From assembly GCA_043783625.1 (NCBI GenBank), contig JAYVZE010000161.1, forward strand, positions 3,990-67,989: a stretch of 64,000 bases of DNA, written 5' to 3'. Under the pieces are notes generated by a model. The model saw only the letters and a program-made list of their open reading frames with translations, was not told the origin of the DNA and did not search any database. The translations under genes were made by a program, and so were the position numbers. The DNA is from JAFDVL01 sp043783625 (GTDB taxonomy: Bacteria; Acidobacteriota; Blastocatellia; RBC074). Shown one piece after another: positions 19,701-26,446 of this stretch (positions are counted from its first letter, which is position 1; each line of letters starts with the position of its first letter).

Positions 19701-20045
19701 TCGGCGGGAGCTTTGGAAAACGTCGTCGCGGCACGCGGAGCCGCCGAAGAAAAAGCGATTGCCCAGCTCGCACGGGCGACAGGAACGCATTGGTTGACGG
19801 CCTCCGGCACTGAACAATTCGCCTCAGAATTTAAGCAATTAGGTCATGGCACGTTCACTTACGTTTTGCTGGAAGCGATGACAGGTAAAGCCGACCAGGT
19901 TAATGATCGCAAAATTACTGTCAAAGAATTGGACGCTTATTTGCAGGAATTAGTACCGGAGTTGACCGCCAAATATCGCGGGACGCCGCAGTATCCGGCG
20001 AGCTATGGCTATGGTAATGACTTTCCCATTGGCATCGTGAAATAA
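16740..20045 (+). CDS. Exported WD40-repeat caspase-family peptidase (copy 2)
   Basis: 1101 residues, a tandem paralogue of the upstream gene with the same layout: signal peptide (1-24), WD40 repeats to about residue 650 ending in WVAVTPDGHFDG, a spacer with RRYQIAEEEISLTVEA, and a C-terminal caspase domain with H931 (FYFAGHG) and C986 (LDACQSAG). The caspase domains of the two copies are much more alike than their WD40 domains. This suggests conserved catalysis but different partner or substrate recognition. The 8-base gap makes co-transcription almost certain. A short spacer without an evident terminator follows. Confidence 0.92.
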   Translation: MSILSSRRLLFLLWVFLFLVNLQAQNVELIIPSGHSNFINSIATSPDGKFVATCGFDRQVILWERSTGTQLKVFAQAGEDMAVAAFSPDSKMLAIGTTVRSGFSIQVYEVATSKPVYSTGDGVRATGLYFSKDGTYLVASGWGKSLVFFEAGSGKEIKAIKWSNKDGGSRNQDYRVNNLAVAPDEKYLALSASDYTVGIFENPFGKIKSGGNQAVDYVFGGFSGEVNYCHWSKDGKFLFAQDGSGDVKAWSLATKQVLWSSKKMPKHSIYSLRMTPDGRRLTLLSGNIFYEYDLPTGNELSQKVEDVLPPGDYWQAESEELYLAATGKYGEALAVVDLRTKSVMVEMRGKSDNGLSVTASKSGWLLGSFDGFQPKIWNLQSGQIKTLPNVTDSRYLALNASASQALLSDGIFELKTGRKIQSLALNPNRNNRAVFDWSADGKFVVHMEKDSDGRFQILNLESGKSFTKNASDAVIIGSRAATFSPDSLFVALGWNDGEVQIVKTDSGETIKTFTVKGEGGYASIDDCQFSPDGKMLYVFSGGIPISYNTSNWTKQVKFASYKNWQGRKLSVSPDGQFLLASYGGFNSQKCDVVMFDAKTGKQLRIFNGHSNTVRTVSWLADGKHFVSSGLDHTIRVWNKDQDIELFKLFSFENSKDWVAVTPDGHFDGTQKGMEKLYFVRDMISIPLASLFEKYYVPGLVMKQLGGKTVPPAPEEDVNKLKAPPLVKIGVPTGQRNLTVEDEKSAARRYQIAEEEISLTVEAQCPDDGISEIRLYQNGKLVGGGTRNLTVENDTLEKTKSQKFELTLGSGDNEFKAIALNSQRTESQPDEIIVTSKPAKSVIPASVEANLYLVVIGINQYKNQKYNLNYATADATAFKSMMERSSVGLYAKINATYLGDAQATKAGIAAEMDRIKALAQPRDVFIFYFAGHGVMNDKKEFYLVPSDVTQLYGADDVLAQKGVSAILMQQYSKEIKAQKQLFILDACQSAGALENVVAARGAAEEKAIAQLARATGTHWLTASGTEQFASEFKQLGHGTFTYVLLEAMTGKADQVNDRKITVKELDAYLQELVPELTAKYRGTPQYPASYGYGNDFPIGIVK

Positions 20046-20150
20046 GCAATTTATACGCTGAAACTATTTTTTAATTTGTCTTCCAAAATCTGACAAATCA
20101 ACGAAGTTGTGGGATGATTGCGACGGTTTTTCACCGGAGCAATGACAGTA

Positions 20151-21152
20151 ATGAATCTCATCCAATTTCTTGACGAGCAAAATTCTCGCCGTGTCGGAAT
20201 CGTAAATCCTGATCGGCAATCCATCACAACTTTAAACGATACTGCAAGTGTTCATGCGCTCGCGCTCGCTGCTTTTCGTGCGAATACTAAACTGTCAGAT
20301 TTCGTGGCAGCACGGCTGAGCGATGAAATATTCGACTACGATAAATTGATCGCTGACCAGCGAGTATTGCCACCCTTGGATCATCCCGATCCGGCGCATT
20401 GTCTGGTGTCCGGCACAGGTTTGACGCATCTCGGCAGTGCGCAATCACGCGATGCAATGCATGTAAAATTGAACGTTGAAACGGAAACGCTCTCGGATTC
20501 GATGAAGATGTTCAAGCTTGGACTCGACGGCGGCAAACCTGCTTCCGGTGAAATTGGCGTGGCTCCCGAATGGTTTTACAAAGGCGACGGGCAGTGCATC
20601 GTGGCTCCTGAACATCCAATTGAATTGCCCGCGTATGCCGAAGATGGCGGCGAAGAATCTGAATTGGTTGGACTCTACATTATTGCCGACAACGGTGAGC
20701 CGTTGCGGGTTGGGTTCGCTATTGGCAACGAATATTCCGATCACAAAATCGAGCGGCAGAACTATTTATATCTTGCGCATTCCAAGCTGCGGCAATGTTC
20801 GTTCGGGCCTGAAATCTTTATCGGAGATTTGCCCGACAACCTGCGCGGTGAAGCGCGAATCTTACGCGCTGGCGAAGTTGCGTGGGCTGGTGAAGTCCTC
20901 ACCGGCGAAGCGAATATGTCGCATACGATTGGCAATCTTGAGCATCATCATTTCAAGTACAAAGTTTTTCGCCGCCCCGGCGATGTGCATATTCATTACT
21001 TCGGAGCCTCCGCGCTGAGTTGTTTGAGCGGTTTTTATACCCAGCCTGGTGACGTATTCGAGATTGAAGTTCCGGTTTTTGGAAGAAAATTAAGGAATCC
21101 TGTGGTGCTTGCGAAAGAGGAAAATAATTTAGTGGAAGTCCGGCAGTTGTAA
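20151..21152 (+). CDS. AraD1-type fumarylacetoacetate hydrolase-fold protein
   Basis: 333 residues from ATG 20151, chosen because GGAG at 20136-20139 is about 11 bases away; upstream in-frame ATGs exist at 20118 and 20142. The sequence matches the AraD1 branch of the fumarylacetoacetase superfamily: an N-terminal VGIVNPDRQSITTL, then LVSGTGLTHLGSA, IGVAPEWFYKGDGQ, FAIGNEYSDHKIERQNYLYLAHSK and a C-terminal PGDVFEIEVPVFGRKLRNPV. Family members include 2-keto-3-deoxy-sugar-acid dehydratases of oxidative pentose degradation. The conserved GNEYSDH block probably carries metal ligands. No other sugar-acid genes are adjacent, so the pathway is only a guess. No signal peptide, so cytoplasmic. Confidence 0.8.
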   Translation: MNLIQFLDEQNSRRVGIVNPDRQSITTLNDTASVHALALAAFRANTKLSDFVAARLSDEIFDYDKLIADQRVLPPLDHPDPAHCLVSGTGLTHLGSAQSRDAMHVKLNVETETLSDSMKMFKLGLDGGKPASGEIGVAPEWFYKGDGQCIVAPEHPIELPAYAEDGGEESELVGLYIIADNGEPLRVGFAIGNEYSDHKIERQNYLYLAHSKLRQCSFGPEIFIGDLPDNLRGEARILRAGEVAWAGEVLTGEANMSHTIGNLEHHHFKYKVFRRPGDVHIHYFGASALSCLSGFYTQPGDVFEIEVPVFGRKLRNPVVLAKEENNLVEVRQL

Positions 21153-21176
21153 GTTCGATAAACCCAGATGCCGAAA

Positions 21177-21280
21177 CGCGGAGCGTATGGAGTGCTACGA
21201 CTTGTCGTAGCTTTGGCGTTCATCGCAAACAGTAATGAAAAAAAAGCGGCTCCGCGCAGCCGCACTCCAAACGCTCCGCG
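21177..21280. repeat. Inverted repeat with inner hairpins, upstream of the beta-helix gene
   Basis: Outer arms 21177-21195 and 21262-21280 match at 18 of 19 bases. Inside, GCTACGAC and GTCGTAGC (21194-21211) form a perfect 8-bp hairpin, and GCGGCT/AGCCGC forms another. It sits between two same-strand genes. Confidence 0.8.
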
Positions 21281-21336
21281 CTTCAGAATATTCAGTCAAT
21301 TTCTCAATAAATTATTGCAGCTTTCCCCAAACTATA

Positions 21337-23265
21337 ATGCGTAAAAATTTCTTGCCCTTATTCATCTTCATCCTGCTGACAATTTTTCCCCCGGCATTTG
21401 CGCAAACAACGAATGTCACAACTTCCGGCGAATTTATTGTCGAACCGCCAACGTTGCTTAACCTGGGTTTTGAATGGAAAATCAGCGGCGACGAAAATCG
21501 TAATGCGTCAGTTGCGGTTCAGTATCGTAAAGCCGGCACAACAGCATGGAAAGAAGCGCAACCCTTACTTCGCATTGGCGATGAAAAAGTCGGACGGGCG
21601 CGCAATTTTTTAGAATACTGGACGCCGCGCATGTTCGCGGGCAGCATTCTTGATCTCGAAGAAAATACTGCTTATGAATGCCGCTTCACGATGACTGATT
21701 CTGATGGCGTGAGCGGAAAATCTTCGCAAGCCATCACCGTGAAAACACGTGAAACTCCGAAAGCCTTTACTGGCGGACGAACCTTACATGTTTATCCGCC
21801 TGATTACGAAGGCAAGAAAATTGAGCCTTCATTCAAAGGCTTGAAAGAAGCGTATTACGGCCCCGGCACAGGTGATTGGGCTCCGGTACATGAGCGCCCA
21901 GTGCAGCCCGGTGATGTGATTTTGGTACACGCCGGACTGTATAAAGCGGATCGCATGAATTACGTCACGACGTATGGTGTTCCTTTTGACGGCACGTATG
22001 TTTTCACAAATAAAGGTACAGCGGAAAAACCTATTGTCATCAAAGGCGCGGGCGATGGCGAAGCGATTTTTGACGGTGCGGGAAATTATCGGCTCTTTGA
22101 TGTGATGGGGGCAGATTATAATTACTTTGAAAATCTAACGATTCGTAATACAGATATTGCCTTTTACGCTGGACTCAAAGACCTGATTGGATGCAGCGGC
22201 TTGGTTGTCCGAAATTGCCGGATCGAAGACGTTGGTGTAGCGATTTTCAATGAATACGAAGGTTCTAAGAATTTTTATTTTGCTGACAACTACATCACGG
22301 GACGCGGTGACCGTAATCGTTTGATCGGTTGGTCGAATTTTGGCAAGTACAAAGCGACGGAATTAAAATCGTTCATCGGCATCAAAGTTTACGGACAAGG
22401 ACATGTGATTTGTCATAATTATGTGGCGTACTTTCACGATGGAATTTGTGTCAGCACGTACGGAACTCCGCCGCAGGATGCAACGAAACAAGGCGTTGCG
22501 ATTGATATTTACAATAATGATATTTTCATGATGGTAGATGACTTTATTGAATCGGACGGCGGAGTTCACAACATTCGTGTGATGCGCAATCGCGGTTTTA
22601 ATGCCGCGCAGCACGGCATCAGCGCGCAGCCGATGTTCGGTGGGCCGGCGTACTTCTACCGCAATGTTCTTTACAGTGTACCGATGGGTGGAGCCTTGAA
22701 AACAGGCAACGGAAGCCCCGCCGGAGTCCTGATTTATCACAACACGTTCATCACCGAAAACAGCAATGCCAGTGGATATTCAAACTGGCATTATCGAAAT
22801 AATTTAATTCTTGGCACGAATCATCCTGAACGACCTGTCTTCGGCAATCTAAGTTTTACGGCGTACTCAACGCTGGATTACAATGGCTATCGTGCGAATC
22901 CATCTGATAAACCACAATTTGTCTGGACGGCTCCAGCGAACGGGAAGCTGCGCGATTACGAACTGACGAATGCAACGGCGCAGAAATTCAAGACGCTTGT
23001 GGAGTTTCAAAAAGCGACAGGGTTAGAAGCACATGGCATCAATATTGATTACGATATTTTTAAAAATGTCAGACCGCCTGATGCCTCGCAACCGCACAAA
23101 ATTTATGAAATCGGCGATCTGGATTTTAGCTTGAAGCCGAACAGCGCAGCCGTAGATGCCGGATGTAAACTGCCAAATGTGAATGATGATTTCACGGGGA
23201 AAAATCCTGATTTAGGGGCGTTGGAAGTTGGAAAACCTGCTCCAGTTTATGGTCCCAGAAAGTGA
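21337..23265 (+). CDS. Secreted right-handed parallel beta-helix protein with N-terminal fibronectin III-like domain
   Basis: 642 residues from ATG 21337, chosen because a signal peptide (MRKNFLPLFIFILLTIFPPAFAQ begins there; cleavage near residue 22) starts at this methionine. The frame extends upstream only through repeat DNA. Residues about 25-145 look like a fibronectin III-type domain (GFEWKISGDENRNASVAVQY, LEENTAYECRFTMTDSDG). The rest is a parallel beta-helix with NYFENLTIRNTDIAF and VVRNCRIEDVGVAIFNEYEG coils. Such folds are typical of polysaccharide lyases and glycoside hydrolases and of structural surface proteins. The catalytic type cannot be assigned. The stop codon is one base before an inverted repeat. 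Confidence 0.82.
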   Translation: MRKNFLPLFIFILLTIFPPAFAQTTNVTTSGEFIVEPPTLLNLGFEWKISGDENRNASVAVQYRKAGTTAWKEAQPLLRIGDEKVGRARNFLEYWTPRMFAGSILDLEENTAYECRFTMTDSDGVSGKSSQAITVKTRETPKAFTGGRTLHVYPPDYEGKKIEPSFKGLKEAYYGPGTGDWAPVHERPVQPGDVILVHAGLYKADRMNYVTTYGVPFDGTYVFTNKGTAEKPIVIKGAGDGEAIFDGAGNYRLFDVMGADYNYFENLTIRNTDIAFYAGLKDLIGCSGLVVRNCRIEDVGVAIFNEYEGSKNFYFADNYITGRGDRNRLIGWSNFGKYKATELKSFIGIKVYGQGHVICHNYVAYFHDGICVSTYGTPPQDATKQGVAIDIYNNDIFMMVDDFIESDGGVHNIRVMRNRGFNAAQHGISAQPMFGGPAYFYRNVLYSVPMGGALKTGNGSPAGVLIYHNTFITENSNASGYSNWHYRNNLILGTNHPERPVFGNLSFTAYSTLDYNGYRANPSDKPQFVWTAPANGKLRDYELTNATAQKFKTLVEFQKATGLEAHGINIDYDIFKNVRPPDASQPHKIYEIGDLDFSLKPNSAAVDAGCKLPNVNDDFTGKNPDLGALEVGKPAPVYGPRK

Positions 23266-23266
23266 T

Positions 23267-23337
23267 GTTCAGAGTTACACGTTCACGCGTGTACGTTTTT
23301 TCTAAAGACCTTCACGCATAAACGCGTAACTCTGAAC
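23267..23337. repeat. Inverted repeat GTTCAGAGTTAC, possible terminator
   Basis: Arms 23267-23278 and 23326-23337 are a perfect 12-bp inverted repeat, with further pairing of TTCACGCGT-like strings inside. It begins one base after the beta-helix stop. The same GTTCAGAGTT end occurs in the element at 49085-49163. Confidence 0.8.
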
Positions 23338-23381
23338 GATGACGACATTGTTGCTTATGTTTTGACCCGGCGAGGTGGGGA

Positions 23382-25064
23382 ATGAGAGTATTATTTTTAG
23401 GAGAACGAAATGCGCAGCGGTACAGTACGAGGAGCGGTAGCGACTTGGTAAATTTGAGAGTTACCAAGTCGCTACCGCTCCTCGTACTGTACCTAACGTT
23501 GACGATCTGTTTTTTAGCAAATAGTATTTTTGCGCAAGTTCCATCTCAACGAATTCGTGACGCCGCCGCAGAGCCGCAGAACTGGCTAACCTATTCGGGC
23601 AATTATCAATCCCATCGTTTTTCCCCGCTCAAACAAATTAACCGGACAAATGTCGCACGACTCAAAACTGCGTGGGTCTATCAAATGCGCGATCCCGGCA
23701 AAGTTGAAGCGACTCCGTTGGTTGTGGATGGAATCATTTATCTGGCTGAGAAACCACACGTCGTAACCGCATTGGACGGGGCGACGGGCGTCCCTCTCTG
23801 GACGTATCGTCGAACGACTCCCGCAGATATTCGCGGGTGTTGCGGGACGCCGAATCGCGGGCTGGCGATTCTTGACGATACCCTGTATTTATGCACCTTT
23901 GATGCCCATTTGGTGGCACTTGAGGCTAAAACAGGAAAGGTGAAATGGGATGTTGTTGTCGCCGATTACAAAACGGGTTACTCGATGACCGGAGCGCCAC
24001 TCGCCATCAAAGATAAAATAATTGTCGGCATTGCGGGAGGGGAATTTGGTGTTCGTGGCTTTCTGGATGCATACAGTCCGAAAGACGGAAAACTTCTATG
24101 GCGATTTTGGACGGTTCCTGCGACAGGTGAAAAAGGCAATGAAACATGGGCAGGTGATAGTTGGAAAACAGGCGGTGCTCCAACGTGGCTAACGGGTTCG
24201 TATGATCCGGCATTGAATTTGATTTACTGGGGGACTGGAAATCCCGCTCCTGATTGGAATGGTGACAGCCGCGCCGGAGATAATTTATATTCTGACAGTT
24301 TACTTGCTCTGGACGCTGACACGGGAAACTTAAAGTGGCATTTTCAATTTACGCCGCACGACACGCATGACTGGGATGCAAATCAAATACCAATTTTACT
24401 GGATGAAGTCATTGGTGGACGCCCGCGAAAATTAGTCGTCACTGCCAATCGCAACGGCTTCTATTACGTGCTGGATCGTACCACCGGAGAATTTTTGCGC
24501 GGTACATCCTATGTCAAGCAGACTTGGGCGAAGGAGTTAGATACCAAAGGAAGACCGCTCTATTTGCCGAACGTTGATCCAACGACGCAAGGCACTCTTT
24601 TGTATCCAGGCACTTGGGGCGGAACGAACTGGAACAGCCCGTCATACAGTCCATTAACAAAACTCTTTTACGTGTTGGCGGCAGACAACGATCCACAATA
24701 TTTTGTGAAGGAAGCTACGGTGTATCACGCCGGAGAACTTTTTATGGGTGGAGATGGGCGAGACGTTCCGGGCGTCAAAGGTTATGGCGTAGTGAAAGCG
24801 TTAGACGTCAAGACAGGGCAGCAAAAATGGGAATATAAATTACCAACGCGAGTGATGGCGGGTGTCATGGCGACAGCCGGTGGAGTAGTGTTTGGTGGAA
24901 GCCGGGAAGGATATTTTTACGCGCTGGATGCGATGACAGGCAAACCGCTCTGGAACTTTATGGCGGGAGGGCTTATCGTTTCTAATCCGATCAGTTATTC
25001 GATTCGAGGCAAGCAATACGTGGCGATTTCTTCAGGGAACGGGTTGTTTGTTTTCGGGTTATGA
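23382..25064 (+). CDS. Exported PQQ-dependent dehydrogenase without haem domain
   Basis: 560 residues if translation starts at ATG 23382 (GAGG about 7 bases upstream). The quinoprotein propeller starts at about residue 65 (PQNWLTYSGNYQSHRFSPLKQINR) and runs to the end with typical blades (GYFYALDAMTGKPLWNFMAGG). The vicinal cysteine pair found in many PQQ alcohol dehydrogenases is visible as GCCGT near residue 151. There is no CxxCH, so it needs a separate electron acceptor. It resembles the propeller part of the product of 750-3104. The signal peptide core is unusual: part of it is encoded by a perfect 33-bp inverted repeat. TTG 23454 would give a compact signal peptide and is an alternative start. 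The 39-base gap to the next gene suggests an operon. Confidence 0.87.
   Translation: MRVLFLGERNAQRYSTRSGSDLVNLRVTKSLPLLVLYLTLTICFLANSIFAQVPSQRIRDAAAEPQNWLTYSGNYQSHRFSPLKQINRTNVARLKTAWVYQMRDPGKVEATPLVVDGIIYLAEKPHVVTALDGATGVPLWTYRRTTPADIRGCCGTPNRGLAILDDTLYLCTFDAHLVALEAKTGKVKWDVVVADYKTGYSMTGAPLAIKDKIIVGIAGGEFGVRGFLDAYSPKDGKLLWRFWTVPATGEKGNETWAGDSWKTGGAPTWLTGSYDPALNLIYWGTGNPAPDWNGDSRAGDNLYSDSLLALDADTGNLKWHFQFTPHDTHDWDANQIPILLDEVIGGRPRKLVVTANRNGFYYVLDRTTGEFLRGTSYVKQTWAKELDTKGRPLYLPNVDPTTQGTLLYPGTWGGTNWNSPSYSPLTKLFYVLAADNDPQYFVKEATVYHAGELFMGGDGRDVPGVKGYGVVKALDVKTGQQKWEYKLPTRVMAGVMATAGGVVFGGSREGYFYALDAMTGKPLWNFMAGGLIVSNPISYSIRGKQYVAISSGNGLFVFGL
23419..23493. repeat. Perfect 33-bp inverted repeat inside the 5' end of the PQQ dehydrogenase gene
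   Basis: Arms 23419-23451 and 23461-23493 are perfectly complementary, with loop ATTTGAGAG. The right arm encodes VTKSLPLLVLYL, the hydrophobic core start of the signal peptide. The left arm falls in the N-terminal extension (RYSTRSGSDLV) or, if TTG 23454 is the start, in the mRNA leader. Confidence 0.92.
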
Positions 25065-25103
25065 GGATCACAAATCGGACATTAAACTACAGGAGGAAAA
25101 ACT

Positions 25104-26168
25104 ATGATCGAAGATAATTTTTCACGTCGGAATTTTTTGGCTGGACTGGCCACAACGGGTGCCATCGCTTCGACGGCAGAATCGTTTCCACGACTCGAAC
25201 CAAAAGCTCCCACCGGGTCGATAAAGATAATCTGTTCAGTAAATTTATCGCCCGCTGAAGTAGAGCAGATTCGATCCGCCGGGAAAAATATTGATCTTCA
25301 TATCATCACTGATCGTGAAGAATTCAAACGCCATACTGCCGATGCCGAAGTGATTCTTGGGAACATCGAACGTGAAAGTTTAGTGGGTGCGAAAAAATTG
25401 AAATTTTTCCAAACGTGGGCGGCAGGAGTTGAATGGTTGTATCCAGAAATGATTCAACATCCGGTCATCCTCAGCAATATGCAGCGCATCTTCTCACCTG
25501 TGATTGCAGAAACAGCAATTGGATTATTGTTAAGCCTCACGCGTGGACTCGCGCAGGATTCGATTCCAAATTTTAAGGAGCGAAAATATCGCAACGCATC
25601 GGTTCCGTTGGATGATCTTTACCATAAGACGATTGGCATTGTTGGGATGGGCGGCATCGGTTCAGACACCGCACGTCGCCTGCATTACGGCTTCAGCATG
25701 CGAGTGCTGGCGACAGATGCCAAGCCGATTCCCAAACCGGAATTCGTAGCCGAATTACACGACCCGGATTGGCTGTTGGAGATGGTTCCGCAAGTGGATG
25801 TCTTGATGAGTGCCGCGCCGCTGACCAAAATTACCCGGCAAATGTTCAATGATGCGGTTTTCAATAAAATGAAACCGACCGCATATTTCATTAATGTTTC
25901 GCGTGGCGGATTGGTTGACAATGACGCACTGGTGAGAGCCTTAAAAGAAAAGAAAATTCGAGGTGCAGGTTTGGATGCGACTACGCCGGAGCCATTACCA
26001 TCAGATCATCCATTCTGGGATTGTCCGAACTTAGTGGTCACGCCACATAATTCGGGCTATGCGCCAAGCCGACAAATCAGGTTGATGGCATTGGTGGCTG
26101 AGAATGTTCGGCGCTATTCGAACGGGTTACCTTTGCTGAATGTTGTGGATAAAGCGCGAGGGTATTAA
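25104..26168 (+). CDS. D-2-hydroxyacid dehydrogenase-family protein with a Tat signal
   Basis: 354 residues; AGGAGG lies 9 bases before the ATG. Residues 7-13 are a twin-arginine motif (SRRNFLA) followed by a hydrophobic stretch and ASTAES, a normal Tat signal. The rest is a complete D-isomer-specific 2-hydroxyacid dehydrogenase: Rossmann motif GMGGIG at 181-186, and catalytic R267 (NVSRGGLVD), E296 (TTPEPLP) and H315 (TPHNSG). These enzymes normally reduce 2-keto acids with NAD(P)H in the cytoplasm. Export through Tat would carry a folded protein with bound cofactor, as for glucose-fructose oxidoreductase. Its position 39 bases behind an exported PQQ dehydrogenase suggests a shared extracytoplasmic oxidation pathway. 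The TAA lies in the end of an inverted repeat. Confidence 0.88.
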   Translation: MIEDNFSRRNFLAGLATTGAIASTAESFPRLEPKAPTGSIKIICSVNLSPAEVEQIRSAGKNIDLHIITDREEFKRHTADAEVILGNIERESLVGAKKLKFFQTWAAGVEWLYPEMIQHPVILSNMQRIFSPVIAETAIGLLLSLTRGLAQDSIPNFKERKYRNASVPLDDLYHKTIGIVGMGGIGSDTARRLHYGFSMRVLATDAKPIPKPEFVAELHDPDWLLEMVPQVDVLMSAAPLTKITRQMFNDAVFNKMKPTAYFINVSRGGLVDNDALVRALKEKKIRGAGLDATTPEPLPSDHPFWDCPNLVVTPHNSGYAPSRQIRLMALVAENVRRYSNGLPLLNVVDKARGY

Positions 26169-26256
26169 ATGTCCAACAAACTTCAGTTTGTTGCTTCTTT
26201 CGGCAACAGTATCTCTGTTGCGAAGTCTCAACAAACTGAAGTTTGTTGGACACTTA
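26166..26256. terminator. Inverted repeat whose ends carry the stop codons of two convergent genes
   Basis: Perfect 24-bp arms at 26170-26193 and 26229-26252. The flanks TAAA and CTTA extend the symmetry with one mismatch, so the TAA of the plus-strand dehydrogenase and the TAA of the minus-strand 59-residue gene are mirror images at the two ends. Each arm is itself palindromic (CAACAAACT/AGTTTGTTG). Likely a bidirectional terminator. Confidence 0.88.
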
Positions 26257-26433
26257 TTCTTCGCTGGTTTTTCGCAAGCTAAATTTGATCCCGATCATAA
26301 ATCCAAGCACCCACCCGACAATCGCAGTCGCTTGCGGATAAGCTTTGCCTGCGACTTGATAACCGATGATGAAGACAAAGGCTAAGGCAGTAAATTTAAG
26401 TGCTGTCAGAAGTGAGGAATTATTAGATTTCAT
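26254..26433 (-). CDS. Small two-helix membrane protein next to the sodium symporter
   Basis: 59 residues, read by hand. ATG at 26433-26431, TAA at 26256-26254. Two hydrophobic helices are clear: ALKFTALAFVFIIGYQVAG (about 11-29) and ATAIVGWVLGFMIGIKF (about 35-51), with a charged C-terminal tail RKTSEE. It starts 13 bases after the stop of the choline-type symporter on the same strand, so the two are very likely co-transcribed. Small two-helix partners of sodium/solute symporters are known (the DUF4212 small subunit and YhdT with PanF). I cannot place this one in either family, but the arrangement is similar. The Shine-Dalgarno is weak. Confidence 0.7.
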   Translation of the reverse strand: MKSNNSSLLTALKFTALAFVFIIGYQVAGKAYPQATAIVGWVLGFMIGIKFSLRKTSEE

Positions 26434-26446
26434 TGCGTACTACGTG

